DNA of 64,000 nt from positions 1-64,000 of the forward strand of contig JANQLU010000155.1 in NCBI GenBank assembly GCA_028280445.1. Direction: 5' to 3'. The notes under the pieces were generated by a model that was not told the origin of the DNA, ran no database searches, and was given only the letters and a program-made list of their open reading frames with translations. This DNA comes from Pirellulaceae bacterium (GTDB taxonomy: Bacteria > Planctomycetota > Planctomycetia > Pirellulales > Pirellulaceae). Positions within the stretch are counted from its first letter, which is position 1. The number at the start of each line of letters is the position of its first letter. Positions 44,495-52,578 of the stretch are shown one piece after another. The translations under genes were made by a program, and so were the position numbers.

Positions 44495-44872
44495 ATGATG
44501 AACGCTCCAGAATTTAACCTCGACGGTTTACTGATGAATGCGGTCGAAACGGATCCCAACGGCGTTATCGGTGTCGATACAATTTTCCGGTTTCGGCAGT
44601 CCGAGGCGTTTGTTCATGCCGAATACTCGGGTGGAAAAATTCACCAAGGCTATCTGGTCGGTATCATTAGCGGCTCAAAATTTCAGTTCCGATATTGTCA
44701 GCTCGAATTAGACGGTACGCTCAACGGCGGTGAATCAAACTGCGAATTGGAACGCGTCGATGATTTGATACGCATTGTCGAACATTTCGAATGGGAATCT
44801 CGCCCCGGCGGCGGGCGAAATGTGATTCAGCAATTGGAAAGAATAGTCGACGGGGGAATTGAGGAGTCGTGA
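44495..44872 (+). CDS. Conserved small protein often labelled N-acetylglutamate synthase-like
   Basis: 125 residues. RFRQSEAFVHAEYSGGKIHQGYLVGIISG and FRYCQLELDGTLNGGESNCELE..RIVEHFEWES match a widespread all-beta family in which 'YSGG-x-I-x-x-G-x-L-x-G' is the signature. Databases have labelled it N-acetylglutamate synthase, but it has no acetyltransferase fold and that activity is doubtful. AGGTGA lies just before two adjacent ATG codons. The TGA stop directly abuts the family F inverted repeat. Confidence 0.7.
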   Translation: MMNAPEFNLDGLLMNAVETDPNGVIGVDTIFRFRQSEAFVHAEYSGGKIHQGYLVGIISGSKFQFRYCQLELDGTLNGGESNCELERVDDLIRIVEHFEWESRPGGGRNVIQQLERIVDGGIEES

Positions 44873-45022
44873 AAAAAGGTCTCACGCGGAGACGCAGAGG
44901 CGGAGAGAGATTAGGAATGATGAAAAACAAAAGCAGATTTTAATATAGCGACGAGTCGTATTTCGTGTATTACTTTCAGTGTTTGTTCTCTGCGCCTCCG
45001 CGTCTCTGCGTGAGACCTTTTT
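44872..45022. repeat. Family F inverted repeat (CTCACGCGGAGACGCAGAGG)
   Basis: The arms of about 36 bases (GGTCTCACGCGGAGACGCAG and its near-exact complement, both flanked by A- or T-runs) enclose a 77-base AT-rich loop. It starts at the last base of the preceding gene's stop codon. It could also terminate transcription. Confidence 0.95.
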
Positions 45023-45138
45023 CTTCTATGAAATTAAGGGATTTGTGCCTGTTCAATCGGCAAAAGACTGGTCTTGCGAAACGACTCGATAGTGAACATA
45101 ATTACACTATCTAAATCTAGGTGCCAAGGGAGTCAGGA

Positions 45139-45978
45139 ATGCACAAAGTTACTACGCTCTGCGATCATCTCGACGTGGGGACCGGCGGGGTTTCGGTAGA
45201 TAAAAACGGTGACATTTATGTCGCTGATTTTGGAATGCTGTTGAGCGATAAAACCACGGTGGACCGAAAGATTTACAAGGTTTCGACGGATGGTAATGCT
45301 GTCGTTTTTGCGAAGGGCTTCAAAGGGGCTTCAGGAAATGCATTTGACTCGAAAGGAAATCTGTTTCAATCAAACATCCGTGGCCATTGTATTCACAAAA
45401 TCGCACCCGATGGCAGCGCGGTCGAATTTGTAACACAAGGGCTGACCTCACCGGTTGGGATTACGATCGACGAACACGACACGTTGTATGTCGCCAATTG
45501 TGGCGATAAATATATTTCGAAAATCACCAGTGTCGGAGATTTGTCACGATATGCCGAAAGTGAATTGTTCGAATGTCCCAACGGAATAACTTTTGACGAG
45601 TCCGGCAATTTGTATGTTGCAAATTTTAACAACGGTGATGTAGTGCAAGTGACACCCGACGGATCGGTTTCCCGATTTGCAACGATCCCTGGAAACAACA
45701 ACGGGCATATCACCTATCACGACGGTGCGTTATATGTCGTCGCCCGCACAGCCCATCAAATTTATCGTGTGTCGATGAAGGGAGACGTTGATTTGTTTGC
45801 GGGCAGCGGCGACAAAGGACAGGTTGATGGTCCTGCTTTGGAAGCATTGTTCTGTTATCCAAATGACATCGAAATCAGCGCAGACGGCCGTTGTTTTTAT
45901 GTCAACGAAGTTAGCAATGCTGCAACCGATGGCAGCACAATTGGACCTGTTTCGCTACGCTGCATCTGGTTGTCATGA
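45139..45978 (+). CDS. NHL/SMP-30-like beta-propeller protein
   Basis: About 279 residues made of six similar beta-propeller blades (GGVSVDKNGDIYVADFG, NAFDSKGNLFQSNIRGHCIHKI, VGITIDEHDTLYVANCGDKYISKI, NGITFDESGNLYVANFNNGDVVQV). There is no signal peptide. Members include gluconolactonases and Vgb-type hydrolases, but no catalytic pair can be assigned. ATG 45139 is preferred because GGAG..AGGA precedes it; GTG 45121 adds six residues. The gene stands alone, bounded by repeats. Confidence 0.85.
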   Translation: MHKVTTLCDHLDVGTGGVSVDKNGDIYVADFGMLLSDKTTVDRKIYKVSTDGNAVVFAKGFKGASGNAFDSKGNLFQSNIRGHCIHKIAPDGSAVEFVTQGLTSPVGITIDEHDTLYVANCGDKYISKITSVGDLSRYAESELFECPNGITFDESGNLYVANFNNGDVVQVTPDGSVSRFATIPGNNNGHITYHDGALYVVARTAHQIYRVSMKGDVDLFAGSGDKGQVDGPALEALFCYPNDIEISADGRCFYVNEVSNAATDGSTIGPVSLRCIWLS

Positions 45979-46036
45979 TCGTTTCCGCCCAGATTCCTGC
46001 CAATTTGAAGTGACGTGTCGAAACCCGAGGCTGATT

Positions 46037-46160
46037 GTGAGCGGCAAGGCGCTAGCCGCCGGTACGAAGCACCAACATACCGGCGGCTAGCGCCTTGCCG
46101 CTCACATCAAATTCACAGCTTTCCGATTTAATCAACGCTGCCAAGCGCCTTGCCGCTCAC
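46037..46160. repeat. Family C element, copy 5 (long form, inverted)
   Basis: A full C hairpin (46037-46105) is followed by ATCAAATTCACAGCTTTCCG, ATTTAATCAACGCTG and then another C arm (to 46160). Reversed, this is the same order as copy 3. Another 200 bp to the ligase start show nothing else. Confidence 0.9.
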
Positions 46161-46369
46161 GGGAAGCTTTGATCCCTCGATCGGCATCATCATGGATTTT
46201 GATCAAACGAAATCCAGAAAGTTGCGAATTCTTAAACAAAAAAACGTGAACGACGAATTTGACAAGGTTTAGTTACCAGCCCCGCAAAAACATCTGTTTT
46301 ATGGGGTTTTTTTCTTGCGCCGCTTATCGAAAATGGAGCGTCGATTGGATCTCAAGTTGGGGAGTTGTT

Positions 46370-48490
46370 TTGGCAAAGAAAAACTCGAGTGGGAAAAATA
46401 ACAAACGTGCTGATGATCTGGAACGGATTATCAGCCGCCTCGATACGTTGTATGAAAGTGGCGAAGAATGTCTGCATCCAGATACCGGGATTATCGTTAG
46501 CGATGGCGAATACGACGCACTGCGACGGGAGCTGAAAGCGCTCCGCCCAGACTCCAAAGTTTTCGAATCAGCAACCGCATCGACTTACCAATCGGGTGTG
46601 CGCAAAATTGTCCACGATCCACCAATGACATCATTGGAAAAAGCCAGCCACGAAGATGTTGCAACCCAAGAAGAGATGTTGTTCAAATGGCTTGTCGATG
46701 CCACTGAAGGTGCAACCGCGAAAATTCGAAACGGTGCCATGATTTCCTTGAAAGATAAAACCTACAAAGGTGAGTCGTTTAAATTTGCCAAAAATTACTT
46801 TTACCAGGCGTATAAACTCGACGGCGTTGCATTAGGTCTGTACTACGAGGCGGGCAAACTGGTAGGTGCGGGCTTGCGCCCACGCGATGGAGTTCACGGC
46901 GAAGATGTTACCGAACAATGCCAATACGTTGACGGAATCCCGACAAAATTGAATCAAAAGGTAACTTGCTCGATACGCGGTGAGCTGATCTGCAAACTGT
47001 CTGATTTTGAGAAAGTTCAACAGGATCTCGAAGCTGCGGGTGAAAAACTGCGTGCGAATCCTCGCAACCACGCGGCGGGTGGCATCCGTCAATTCAAGGA
47101 GCCGGAAAAAACGGGTCAAATGCGTTTGAGCTTTCTGGCCTATGCCATCGAAGGCCTGTCGAATCCTCCGTACGAATCCGAAATCGAACGTGCCGAGTGG
47201 TGTACAAAAAAACTCGGTGTGCCGTATTGTGAAACCAAGTTTTTTAAATTCGCCGATTTGGCCGAGATGGAAGACGATGTACCCAATCTCGATTTCGAGG
47301 TTGATGGCGTCATCATCGGCGTCAACAATATCGAAGACCAAGAGCAACTCGGACGACACGGCGATCGCGAAACCGGTAATCCACGTGGGAAGATTGCCTG
47401 GAAGTTTCGTGAAGAAGAAGCAACACCGGTCATCAAGGAAATCGAATGGCAAACGGGTCGGACAGGAAAAATTGTCAGCGTCGCGATTTTTGACCCGGTT
47501 CGATTGGCTGGTACCAATGTTTCTCGCGCGACGTTGCACAACGCGGGATTCATGCGGCGAAATCATATTACGATCGGTTCGAAGATTTCTGTTCGCAAAG
47601 CGGGAAAAATTATTCCGAAAGTGACGGGTGTTATTGATGGCTTGGGAAAACCCGAGTTTCCCAAAAATTGTCCGTCGTGTGACCAGCCTACGGAATTAGT
47701 ATCTGGTGGCACAACCGGCATGCTGGAATTGGTTTGCAATAACAAAAACTGCCCGGCACAAAACATCAGTACCCTGTGTCATTATTTGTCAACATTTGGT
47801 GTGATGGGCTTGGGTGAAAGTCGTGTTCGCCAATTGGTCGAAGGTGGCGCCGTATCAACGCCTGCCGATTTTTACAAACTGGATATTGCCCGCGCCGAAG
47901 CGACCGGGCTCACGCGCAGACAATCGTTGTTGGCAATCGGCGGTATCCAGATGATTCCCGCGCCGGAAAAACTGAGCGACGATGAACTGGAAGCGCAAAT
48001 CGAAATTGCCAGAGAAACAAAAAAAACGATCCCGCTCTGGCAACTGTTCGCCAGTTTTGGAATTGAGGCTGCCGGCAGATCGGCAGGCAAAGCACTTGCC
48101 AGTTATTTTGGTTCGTTTGATGCGATTCGCGCCGCTAAGGTCGAAGAGTTAGAATCCGTCGACGACATCGGAACGAAAACGGCAGATACGATTTACGATT
48201 ACCTGGTCGAACATGCCGATGAGATCGACGATTTGCTGAATTTCGTAGAGCCCGAGTCACCCAAAACTGGAAAATTGACCGGTAAAACATTTTGCTTCAG
48301 CGGCGGGTTCGAAAAAAACAAACGGCACTGGGAACAATTGGTCGAAGAACAGGGTGGAAAATGTTCCAGCAGCGTTTCTAAAAAAACCGACTATCTCGTC
48401 GCCGGAGAAGGGTCCGGTTCCAAAAGCGTGAAAGCAGAAAAACTTGGCATTCCCATCATATCAATCGAGGAACTTCAGAAAATGCTTTGA
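46370..48490 (+). CDS. Divergent NAD+-dependent DNA ligase (LigA family)
   Basis: About 706 residues. The adenylation motif KLDG (Lys 149) within YKLDGVALGLYYEAGKLVGAGLRPRDGVHGEDVT, RGEL, NPRNHAAGGIRQF, the OB-fold, a four-Cys zinc site (CPSC..CNNKNCPAQ), helix-hairpin-helix region, and a C-terminal BRCT (GKTFCFSGGF..GKCSSSVSKKTDYLVAG) are all present. Deviations from typical LigA: RPRDG for TRGDG, NHAAGGIRQF for NAAAGSLRQL, and about 30 extra residues (141-180 of the longer frame) before the nucleotidyl Lys. The start is TTG 46370 with GGGGAG five bases upstream; the frame opens at 46259 but lacks a site. Probably an accessory ligase beside a housekeeping LigA elsewhere. Confidence 0.93.
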   Translation: MAKKNSSGKNNKRADDLERIISRLDTLYESGEECLHPDTGIIVSDGEYDALRRELKALRPDSKVFESATASTYQSGVRKIVHDPPMTSLEKASHEDVATQEEMLFKWLVDATEGATAKIRNGAMISLKDKTYKGESFKFAKNYFYQAYKLDGVALGLYYEAGKLVGAGLRPRDGVHGEDVTEQCQYVDGIPTKLNQKVTCSIRGELICKLSDFEKVQQDLEAAGEKLRANPRNHAAGGIRQFKEPEKTGQMRLSFLAYAIEGLSNPPYESEIERAEWCTKKLGVPYCETKFFKFADLAEMEDDVPNLDFEVDGVIIGVNNIEDQEQLGRHGDRETGNPRGKIAWKFREEEATPVIKEIEWQTGRTGKIVSVAIFDPVRLAGTNVSRATLHNAGFMRRNHITIGSKISVRKAGKIIPKVTGVIDGLGKPEFPKNCPSCDQPTELVSGGTTGMLELVCNNKNCPAQNISTLCHYLSTFGVMGLGESRVRQLVEGGAVSTPADFYKLDIARAEATGLTRRQSLLAIGGIQMIPAPEKLSDDELEAQIEIARETKKTIPLWQLFASFGIEAAGRSAGKALASYFGSFDAIRAAKVEELESVDDIGTKTADTIYDYLVEHADEIDDLLNFVEPESPKTGKLTGKTFCFSGGFEKNKRHWEQLVEEQGGKCSSSVSKKTDYLVAGEGSGSKSVKAEKLGIPIISIEELQKML

Positions 48491-48582
48491 CCGAGTTTGA
48501 CGTTACAAGATCGGATGGATCACTTGAAAGATGCGATCGATTCCTGATGATAAATTGCAAACCGATTGACGTTGCGATTTCA

Positions 48583-48639
48583 GTAGGGCCGGTTCCCACC
48601 GGCCGTTTTTGTTTGATTGGCCGATGGGAACCGCCCTAC
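48583..48639. repeat. Family D pair
   Basis: Two D units in inverted orientation (GTAG..CTAC at the outer ends) around a 14-base loop. Confidence 0.9.
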
Positions 48640-48680
48640 ACCGATTCGAGCTTTCTCCGCCAGTGGCACCCGAAATGAGA

Positions 48681-48755
48681 ATCTTACAAGCACGACGCGC
48701 CAGCGAGTGGTTCGACCGCGCAAAACCACTCGCTGGCGCTTCGTGCTCGTAAGAT
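48681..48755. repeat. Family A palindrome, copy 3
   Basis: The 32-base arms starting ATCTTACAAGCACGACGCGC enclose the conserved loop CGACCGCGCAA. There are two mismatches between arms. Confidence 0.95.
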
Positions 48756-48774
48756 TTCACGCGCTCAACGATTT

Positions 48775-48796
48775 GGCCGGTGGGAACCGGCCCTAC
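48775..48796. repeat. Family D unit (single)
   Basis: GGCCGGTGGGAACCGGCC followed by CTAC, next to the 3' end of the kinase gene. Confidence 0.9.
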
Positions 48797-48808
48797 ATAA
48801 ACCCGATG

Positions 48809-51550
48809 TTAAACCGATTCGAGCTTTCTCCTTCGCGTCATGACGATGATGAGAATGATCGACGTCAAAACCATCAACACGATGCCAACTGCAACTACAA
48901 AGAACAATCCGATGGTTGAAATCGAGACGCTGGGGCTCAGCATATTCGGCGAAGTTTCGGAATTCGATTCACTGGCTGTGGCTGAGTTTGAATCAGATTC
49001 CGCTTTTGAACTGGATTCTGTTGTTTCCTGTTTTTCGCCGACAGTTCCCAACTTCGATTTTTGACTGTTGTCGACAGTTTCAGATATTTGAGAATCAGGT
49101 AAGTCGCCAAAATTCCAGGCCGCTGTTGCCAACGTCACGAACATAATGATATTGATCGCGGTGAACATGAAAATCGCAAGCTGAATTATGCGGTAAGTTT
49201 TCAGCTGCTGGGTGTTTGAGTCTAAATCCGAATCGGCCGCCGAGATTTGAAAACCCTGCTCCGATTCCGGATCAATCAAAATCGCGATTAGCCAGATACC
49301 AACTGGTAAACTGACGAGAAAACCGACATTTAACGGCAACGCGATTAAACAGGCGATCGCCAATATCAGCGAACGGCTTTTCAAATTTTTGATTTTGACA
49401 AAAGCGGTGAGCGAAATGACGATTACCAGAATAGACATTGCACAACTGGCGAGTGAAAAAAAGCTACCTGGTTGTTCCAGACCAGCGTTCAGAATAAAGC
49501 TGGAGATAAACTCCAAAATCGCGTTGTCTTCGAACGTCGAAGTAACGTTGTCGTGCCAGAATTGAGAGACCATGCTTCGCTGTTCGTTTTGCATCATTGG
49601 CACATGATTCAAAACAACGAACGAAAAATAGAGTCCCACGTATGCCATGTTCAATGCGGCAACGATCAACAATCCCAGCGCGGGCCAACGCAGACGCCGG
49701 TTCATCGTTTGAATGGTTTCCTGGTCAGGCGTCAGCGGTTTTTTAGGCATTGCCGCTTCAGGGATTTTGACGCCAGCCGCTCTGCAGGATGCCAATGCGA
49801 AATGGCGGGCGAGTTCCCGATCGGCTTTTTTGCTGGTGAACTTTACACGGCCGCGAGAGCTGCTGGGAATTTCATCGACCGATTCAATCGAATTCGTTTG
49901 AATTTCAAATTTATCGTTAAAGATCCCTTTGCGATAATCAAATTTGATAATTTGCGCGAACGGAATCGTCGAAGTCTTGGTCGCCGATTTGGAAATGCCA
50001 AAACCATCTTGAACTTCGTATTGGAGTTCGATTGCGTCGTCAGTAACTTTGGCAATGCCGTATGCGTCACTGAATCCATCGTTGATGCCTTCGATGGCAA
50101 ACGGAAGATGAGCTAAGGCAGAATCAATGTCGATCTTCGGTGGTTTTTCGGGAGTGATAAACGACGGGGCTTGCCCGTTTAACGCCGCAGTAAATTGTCT
50201 TGCCAGATCCGCAAATTTCTTTTCGGTGTACAGCCGAACCTTTCCCTGTTTCGCCGACGGCACGTCTTCGAATGCCGCGATATCACCACATTGAACTTCG
50301 ATCGAGTCGTGAAAGGTGCCGGTTTGAAAATTGGCCCGCAAGATTTTTTCAGCGGGAACATTGGCCGTACCGCGCTTCATTTTCTTGAGCCCCAGCAAAG
50401 AAGTCTGGTATTCGAGCTCGAATGATTTGCCGTCAAAATGAGCGATTCCGTTGAGCTCAGAAAACCCGGCGTGAATTTCTTCGCCAATGAACGGCAAAGA
50501 CAGTCGGTCGAATTTGGATTTAGGGTTGTTTGGTTGGGCGGAATCGGTGCTGGCAGGTTTTTCTTCGATACTTGGTTCAGGAGTCGCGGTCGGATCAGGT
50601 TGTACATTTTCGATTTGTTCGACCGCGGTTTTGACTTGGCTGGCCTGTTGATACCTTGCCGCAGGTTCTTTTTCCAACGTTTTCAAAACGACATCATCGA
50701 GTTGTTGCGTGATGAACGCTTTTTCGCTGGGCAAAGAAAAACGGCCCAGGGGAAGTTCGCCGGTCAGCAGTTCATAAAACACCACGCCCAACGAGTAGAT
50801 GTCGGCGCGATGGTCTACCGTCGTCGGTTTTTCAATCTGCTCGGGCGCCATGTAATTACGTGTGCCGAGCACCTGATGCGTGCCAGTCAGCGTTAATTCT
50901 GTATCGGGCCGTTCGAGAATTTTCGCCAGGCCAAAATCGGCGATTTTCACCTGGCTATTTTTGCCGATCAAAATATTTTCCGGTTTGATATCGCGATGCA
51001 CGATGCCTTGGTCGTGTGCATACTGCAATGCTTCGCAAACTTTAGGCACGATGGCCAACGCCTGTTCGGGCGTAATGGTTTTGTTGGCGATTGCCGCGCG
51101 CAGATTCACGCCTTCGATCAATTCCATGACCAAATAATGCAAGTCGCCTTGGGGACCGACCTCGTGACCAAAATCGTAAACGGTGACAATGTTGGGATGA
51201 TTCAGTTTTGCTAACGTGCGGGCTTCGCGCGTGAATCGTTCTGCAAAACTGGGGTCAGCCATCAATCGCGGAGACATGATTTTCAGCGCGACAATTCGAT
51301 CGAGGTTGATTTGCCGGGCTTTGTAAACGGCTCCCATTCCACCGTGGCCTAACAACTCGACAAGTTCAAGGTTGGCGAAATATCCGGTCAACTCCGATGG
51401 GTCGGGCGCATAAGTCCCCGGTATAAATGGGGTCGTCTGGCCGTTGGTATGCCCGGGGATCGCCATGGCCATCATGCAACTTGGGCAGGCGCCGCCAGGT
51501 GTACCGGCTTCGATCGGTTTTCCGCATTTTGGGCAATTTTGGGGTGCCAT
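48809..51550 (-). CDS. Zinc-ribbon Ser/Thr kinase with a duplicated C-terminal domain and membrane helices
   Basis: 913 residues. An N-terminal zinc ribbon (C6-P-K-C9 and C22-P-S-C25) precedes a Hanks kinase (GHGGMG 68-73, K90, HRD 185-187, DFG 205-207). Two tandem copies of an unfamiliar domain follow (about 345-445 and 470-590), each with 'LPF-x-I..GFS-x-x-x-GIA..F-x-LEYQ..F-D/E-x-x-x-G-x-F-x-D-x-x-E-I'. Then come about five transmembrane helices with acidic tails. The kinase is cytosolic at its N-terminus. It lies about 110 bp downstream of an ECF sigma gene of the FATTHWS type, a frequent planctomycete pairing. Confidence 0.93.
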   Translation of the reverse strand: MAPQNCPKCGKPIEAGTPGGACPSCMMAMAIPGHTNGQTTPFIPGTYAPDPSELTGYFANLELVELLGHGGMGAVYKARQINLDRIVALKIMSPRLMADPSFAERFTREARTLAKLNHPNIVTVYDFGHEVGPQGDLHYLVMELIEGVNLRAAIANKTITPEQALAIVPKVCEALQYAHDQGIVHRDIKPENILIGKNSQVKIADFGLAKILERPDTELTLTGTHQVLGTRNYMAPEQIEKPTTVDHRADIYSLGVVFYELLTGELPLGRFSLPSEKAFITQQLDDVVLKTLEKEPAARYQQASQVKTAVEQIENVQPDPTATPEPSIEEKPASTDSAQPNNPKSKFDRLSLPFIGEEIHAGFSELNGIAHFDGKSFELEYQTSLLGLKKMKRGTANVPAEKILRANFQTGTFHDSIEVQCGDIAAFEDVPSAKQGKVRLYTEKKFADLARQFTAALNGQAPSFITPEKPPKIDIDSALAHLPFAIEGINDGFSDAYGIAKVTDDAIELQYEVQDGFGISKSATKTSTIPFAQIIKFDYRKGIFNDKFEIQTNSIESVDEIPSSSRGRVKFTSKKADRELARHFALASCRAAGVKIPEAAMPKKPLTPDQETIQTMNRRLRWPALGLLIVAALNMAYVGLYFSFVVLNHVPMMQNEQRSMVSQFWHDNVTSTFEDNAILEFISSFILNAGLEQPGSFFSLASCAMSILVIVISLTAFVKIKNLKSRSLILAIACLIALPLNVGFLVSLPVGIWLIAILIDPESEQGFQISAADSDLDSNTQQLKTYRIIQLAIFMFTAINIIMFVTLATAAWNFGDLPDSQISETVDNSQKSKLGTVGEKQETTESSSKAESDSNSATASESNSETSPNMLSPSVSISTIGLFFVVAVGIVLMVLTSIILIIVMTRRRKLESV

Positions 51551-51663
51551 GGATTCCTCTCTTTCATTCTCGCTAATTACTAAGCAAAAAATGATGAGGG
51601 GTTACAGAAAATCTGAAATTATTTTGGGTACAAGAAAAAAAGCCGAGATCTGACCGTTTTCAG

Positions 51664-52440
51664 TCAATTCAAGACATTTAACAGTTCTTTGATTTCCCGA
51701 TCAACCAGGATCGACGTATCGAACGAACCGGGGCTTTCGTTGGAATCCAGAGCGGGTAAATCGAGTGTTTGAGCGACCACGTCACGAAGTTTTTTTCGAT
51801 AACGGTCGCGTAGACGATGGACGGCTACTTTGACGGCCCCTTCGGTCATCTCGAGTTTTTCGGCAATTTCGAGATAGGATTGGACGCCGTCGCCGCCAAT
51901 ACAAGGCTGGAGTGCGTCGAACAAATTGCGCTTGTTGCTGGACTCGTAGTCTTGTTGGAGTTCTGTCATGGTTTGGTCGAGAATCGACAGCGCCCAACGC
52001 CGTTCGAATAGTTTTTCAGGCGTTAAATCGTCGACCGGTTCGTTTTTAAATCTTTCGTTTGCCTGTTCGAAATCGATTTGCAGAATCGTTTGGCTGCCTC
52101 CCCGTTTTTGGGCGGTTTCGCGACGCCACTGTGCCGTGATGAAATGGGTCATCGATTTCATCAGAAATGAGCGAAATTTACCGCGCGTCTGGTCGCAGAC
52201 ATCGAGCCGATTTCCATCCAAAAGATGCAGAAAAAACCCCTGCGTCAAATCTGCGGCTTCGGTAGCATCATGCCCTTTTCGCCGGACAAAGGCATACAGC
52301 GGATACCAGTACAAACGGCACAGCTGCTCTAACGCGACCCGGGAGTGGCTGGAATCGTTGCCGGCCGCCTGAATGACACAACTCCAATGCGTGGTTGCAA
52401 ATCGGCGATTTTCGGGGAGTTGGTCAGACGAAATATTCAT
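51664..52440 (-). CDS. ECF-type sigma factor of the kinase-linked (FATTHWS) class
   Basis: 258 residues beginning RRFATTHWSCVIQAAG, the conserved start of the ECF class described in planctomycetes beside Ser/Thr kinases. Region 2: LYWYPLYAFVRRKGHDATEAADLTQGFFLHLL. Region 4: YLEIAEKLEMTEGAVKVAVHRLRDRYRKKLRDVV. A C-terminal extension of about 40 residues may be the kinase contact site. It lies upstream of the zinc-ribbon kinase on the same strand. Confidence 0.93.
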   Translation of the reverse strand: MNISSDQLPENRRFATTHWSCVIQAAGNDSSHSRVALEQLCRLYWYPLYAFVRRKGHDATEAADLTQGFFLHLLDGNRLDVCDQTRGKFRSFLMKSMTHFITAQWRRETAQKRGGSQTILQIDFEQANERFKNEPVDDLTPEKLFERRWALSILDQTMTELQQDYESSNKRNLFDALQPCIGGDGVQSYLEIAEKLEMTEGAVKVAVHRLRDRYRKKLRDVVAQTLDLPALDSNESPGSFDTSILVDREIKELLNVLN

Positions 52441-52578
52441 AGTTGCATTTTAGGTCCATTCTGGGGCGGAAGTAAAAAATCGGGCGGAAAACCCTATTTT
52501 TTCAGACTTTTTATGGAAAACCTGCCGGATTTTGTCACAGACCCATGATTCGCCTGTACGTAACTTTTGGAGGCAATC

